Assembly (NCBI GenBank): GCA_008501765.1
Contig: QQUE01000020.1
Span: 96,237-160,236, forward strand
Direction of reading: 5' to 3'
Length of the DNA stretch: 64,000 nt
Source: Calditrichota bacterium
GTDB taxonomy: Bacteria; Zhuqueibacterota; Zhuqueibacteria; Zhuqueibacterales; Geothermadaptataceae
The first letter of the stretch is position 1. Each line of letters starts with the position of its first letter. The position numbers were made by a program, and so were the translations under genes. The notes below the pieces were generated by a model that was not told the origin of the DNA, made no database searches, and worked only from the letters and a program-made list of their open reading frames with translations. Below are positions 62,616-64,000 of the stretch, piece by piece.

Positions 62616-63873
62616 TTATTTCAAATCATATTGAATTAAAGTCGGTGTTACTCTTGCTCCTGGACCAATTGTTTTATTGATTGCTTTTTCACCATTAGCA
62701 ATTAAGCCTTCTGCAAGATGAGGGGTAGGGGTTCCTGATGCACCTGTATAGTTGATCATTGTTTGTAACTTTTTAATAGTTCCACCACCACTAAATACTG
62801 TTTTGGCATACTGATCTTGCCAAGGTGTAGCTCCTGTTTCGCCTTGTTTTCTTAATAACATGGTGATGGCTTCTTCAAATGCAGTTCGCTCATCAGAATC
62901 ATCACGTGTAATAATCAATCCAAGATCTGCAAGGTATATGTCATTACTTTGATTGATATCATCATTAGTTCCTGAAGAAGGTTGCGCACCGTATTGTGAG
63001 AATAGCCATATTGCACCTTTTGTTCCTCTATGCAAATTCGCAGTTCCATCTGCCCAGAGTGTAGGTAACAATCCATATTCTTCTGCTCTATTGGATACGT
63101 CATGATAGAAAATGTTTCTGTTATTTGCAGAGGAATCAGGTAGTTCAAGCACTGGTCCTCCTATCCTCGAAGACTCATTGTTAATGTTTTGTATTATTTG
63201 TATCCATTCAGCTAATTTTTCGATTGGAAAATTATGGTAATCCATTCTAAGGATGTTTGTTCCTGGCTTAAAGACTGTTGAATTCCACGCACTTGTACGT
63301 GCTTTGTAAGTAGAAGTGTCTGCTGAACTAAAGTTTCCAGCATCTTGCACTTTTGCATAAACTCCAGCAGGCCAGTCACCAAACACCATCAACGTATCCA
63401 AATCAACATCTTGTCCTTCAGGTAACGTGATGTTCTTATATTCTGTTATTCTTCGGTTTGATGAATCTGCAGGGATAGTTAATGTATAATTTCCTGGGGG
63501 CACATAAAAGTTTACTTGTCCTGCAGAGTCAGATCTGGTTTCTGCATTAGTTGTGCCTGTTAGCTGTGCTAGTAAATTTGGCCATGCTAAACTATCTAAT
63601 CCATCATACACTGTTGCTTTGATTAGACAACAGGGATCGATAGTTACTTGACTGTTTTTAGTACCTATTGCTCCCTCAGGATCCATGGCTTTCCAGTTTA
63701 TATGGGTAGTTCCTTTACCGCCTAAATTGTAAATGATGATTGTTTCATTTTCACGGTTGACACGTATCAAAGTAGAATCATAATCAGCTGCGGATAGTTC
63801 GATCGAGTCGGTAGGATGATCAGGGTCCATTATGATATTGTTAATGTTCAAACTTGTTGATCCTCCTCGAGGT
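62616..63873 (-). pseudogene. 5'-truncated gene cut by an IS3-family element
   Basis: About 418 residues remain. The reading frame can only begin at a TTG inside the insertion sequence end, and its first native residues are RGGSTSLNINNIIMDPDHP, so the gene's true start was removed by the insertion. A carboxypeptidase-regulatory-like segment is visible (LTGTTNAETRSDSAGQVNFYVPPGNYTLTI). The C-terminal half (GDWPAGVYAKVQDAGNF..., LLPTLWADGTANLHRGTKGAIWLFSQYGAQ) resembles a glycoside-hydrolase-like or surface barrel domain but I do not recognise the family. Its stop lies 6 bp from the convergent cysteine-rich frame. Confidence 0.6.
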
Positions 63874-64000
63874 TGATCTTGCAATAGAAAAACGGACTAT
63901 TAGTTAAGTTATGCAGCGATTTTTTGTTTTGCGAATTCAATAGGACTCATATAACCCAGTGAAGAATGCAATCTTTCACGATTATAGAAGACTTCAATGT
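63874..64000 (-). mobile_element. IS3-family insertion sequence, terminal part
   Basis: The element end starts TGATCTTGCAATAG (63874), closely like the terminal inverted repeat of IS3 (TGATCTTA...AATAG.GGAC). The transposase reading frame follows on the minus strand. The rest of the element lies outside the window. Confidence 0.85.
63909..64000 (-). CDS. IS3-family transposase OrfB, C-terminal end (partial)
   Basis: 30 complete codons read FYNRERLHSSLGYMSPIEFA and on to KQKIAA-stop, the universal end of IS3-type DDE integrases: YN..R.HSSLGY.SP..F. The catalytic DDE residues are outside the window. The stop codon (63909-63911) is 35 bp from the element end. Confidence 0.9.
   Translation of the reverse strand, partial: IEVFYNRERLHSSLGYMSPIEFAKQKIAA

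Overview
The window looks like part of the chromosome of an uncultured Gram-negative bacterium from the Bacteroidota-like (FCB) side of the tree, for example Calditrichota, KSB1 or Ignavibacteria. This is an inference. It rests on several TonB-dependent receptors with carboxypeptidase-regulatory plug extensions, Type IX-secretion-like 'YPNP' sorting modules, and the DUF4249, DUF5916, HmuY and DUF2911 families. There are no rRNA, tRNA or CRISPR loci that I can see. Most genes are ordinary in composition and have readable Shine-Dalgarno sites.

Layout. 0.2-4.3 kb: a giant secreted beta-sandwich protein. 4.5-17.7 kb: mixed genes (saccharopine-dehydrogenase-like reductase, alkaline phosphatase, TonB receptor, mnmA, acetyltransferase, PepSY membrane protein, SSS symporter, bacteriohemerythrin). 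18.0-20.1 kb: a BlaI repressor with an M56 (BlaR1-type) peptidase that carries two TonB C-terminal domains. 20.8-24.1 kb: a TonB receptor with a DUF4249 lipoprotein. 24.2-29.9 kb: a YheT hydrolase, an acyltransferase, a PepD dipeptidase, and a potassium channel fused to an RCK module and a response-regulator receiver. 30.6-33.7 kb: a haem-uptake pair (TonB receptor and tandem HmuY). 34.1-43.1 kb: a co-directional N-acetylglucosamine/chitobiose operon (ROK regulator, ROK kinase, NagB-deacetylase fusion, GH20 hexosaminidase, NagX-like acyltransferase, SMP-30 protein). 43.4-46.9 kb: a HemX/CcsA-like membrane protein followed by a sigma-54 activator whose sensor half is a degenerate glutamyl-tRNA reductase, and then a TetR regulator. 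47.4-56 kb: DUF2911, a dodecahaem-type cytochrome, a CotH-kinase surface protein and a DUF5916 protein. 56.3-58.3 kb: hypA, hypC and hypD. 58.6-59.7 kb: a DUF1207-like protein.

59.7-61.9 kb is the most unusual stretch: thirteen 125-bp palindromic units, six before and seven after a REP-associated tyrosine transposase (RAYT). After the array the window changes character. It holds a cysteine-rich MopE-type fragment, a second gene beheaded by an insertion sequence, and the end of an IS3-family element. This tail may be a mobile or foreign segment, or a wrong assembly join.

Two themes run through the window. The first is haem: the HmuY/TonB uptake pair, the HemX-like protein, the GluTR-derived regulator and the multihaem cytochrome. 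The second is small non-autonomous palindromic elements in the intergenic spaces. For three of these I can see target-site duplications, and for one I can also see a related copy with an empty site.
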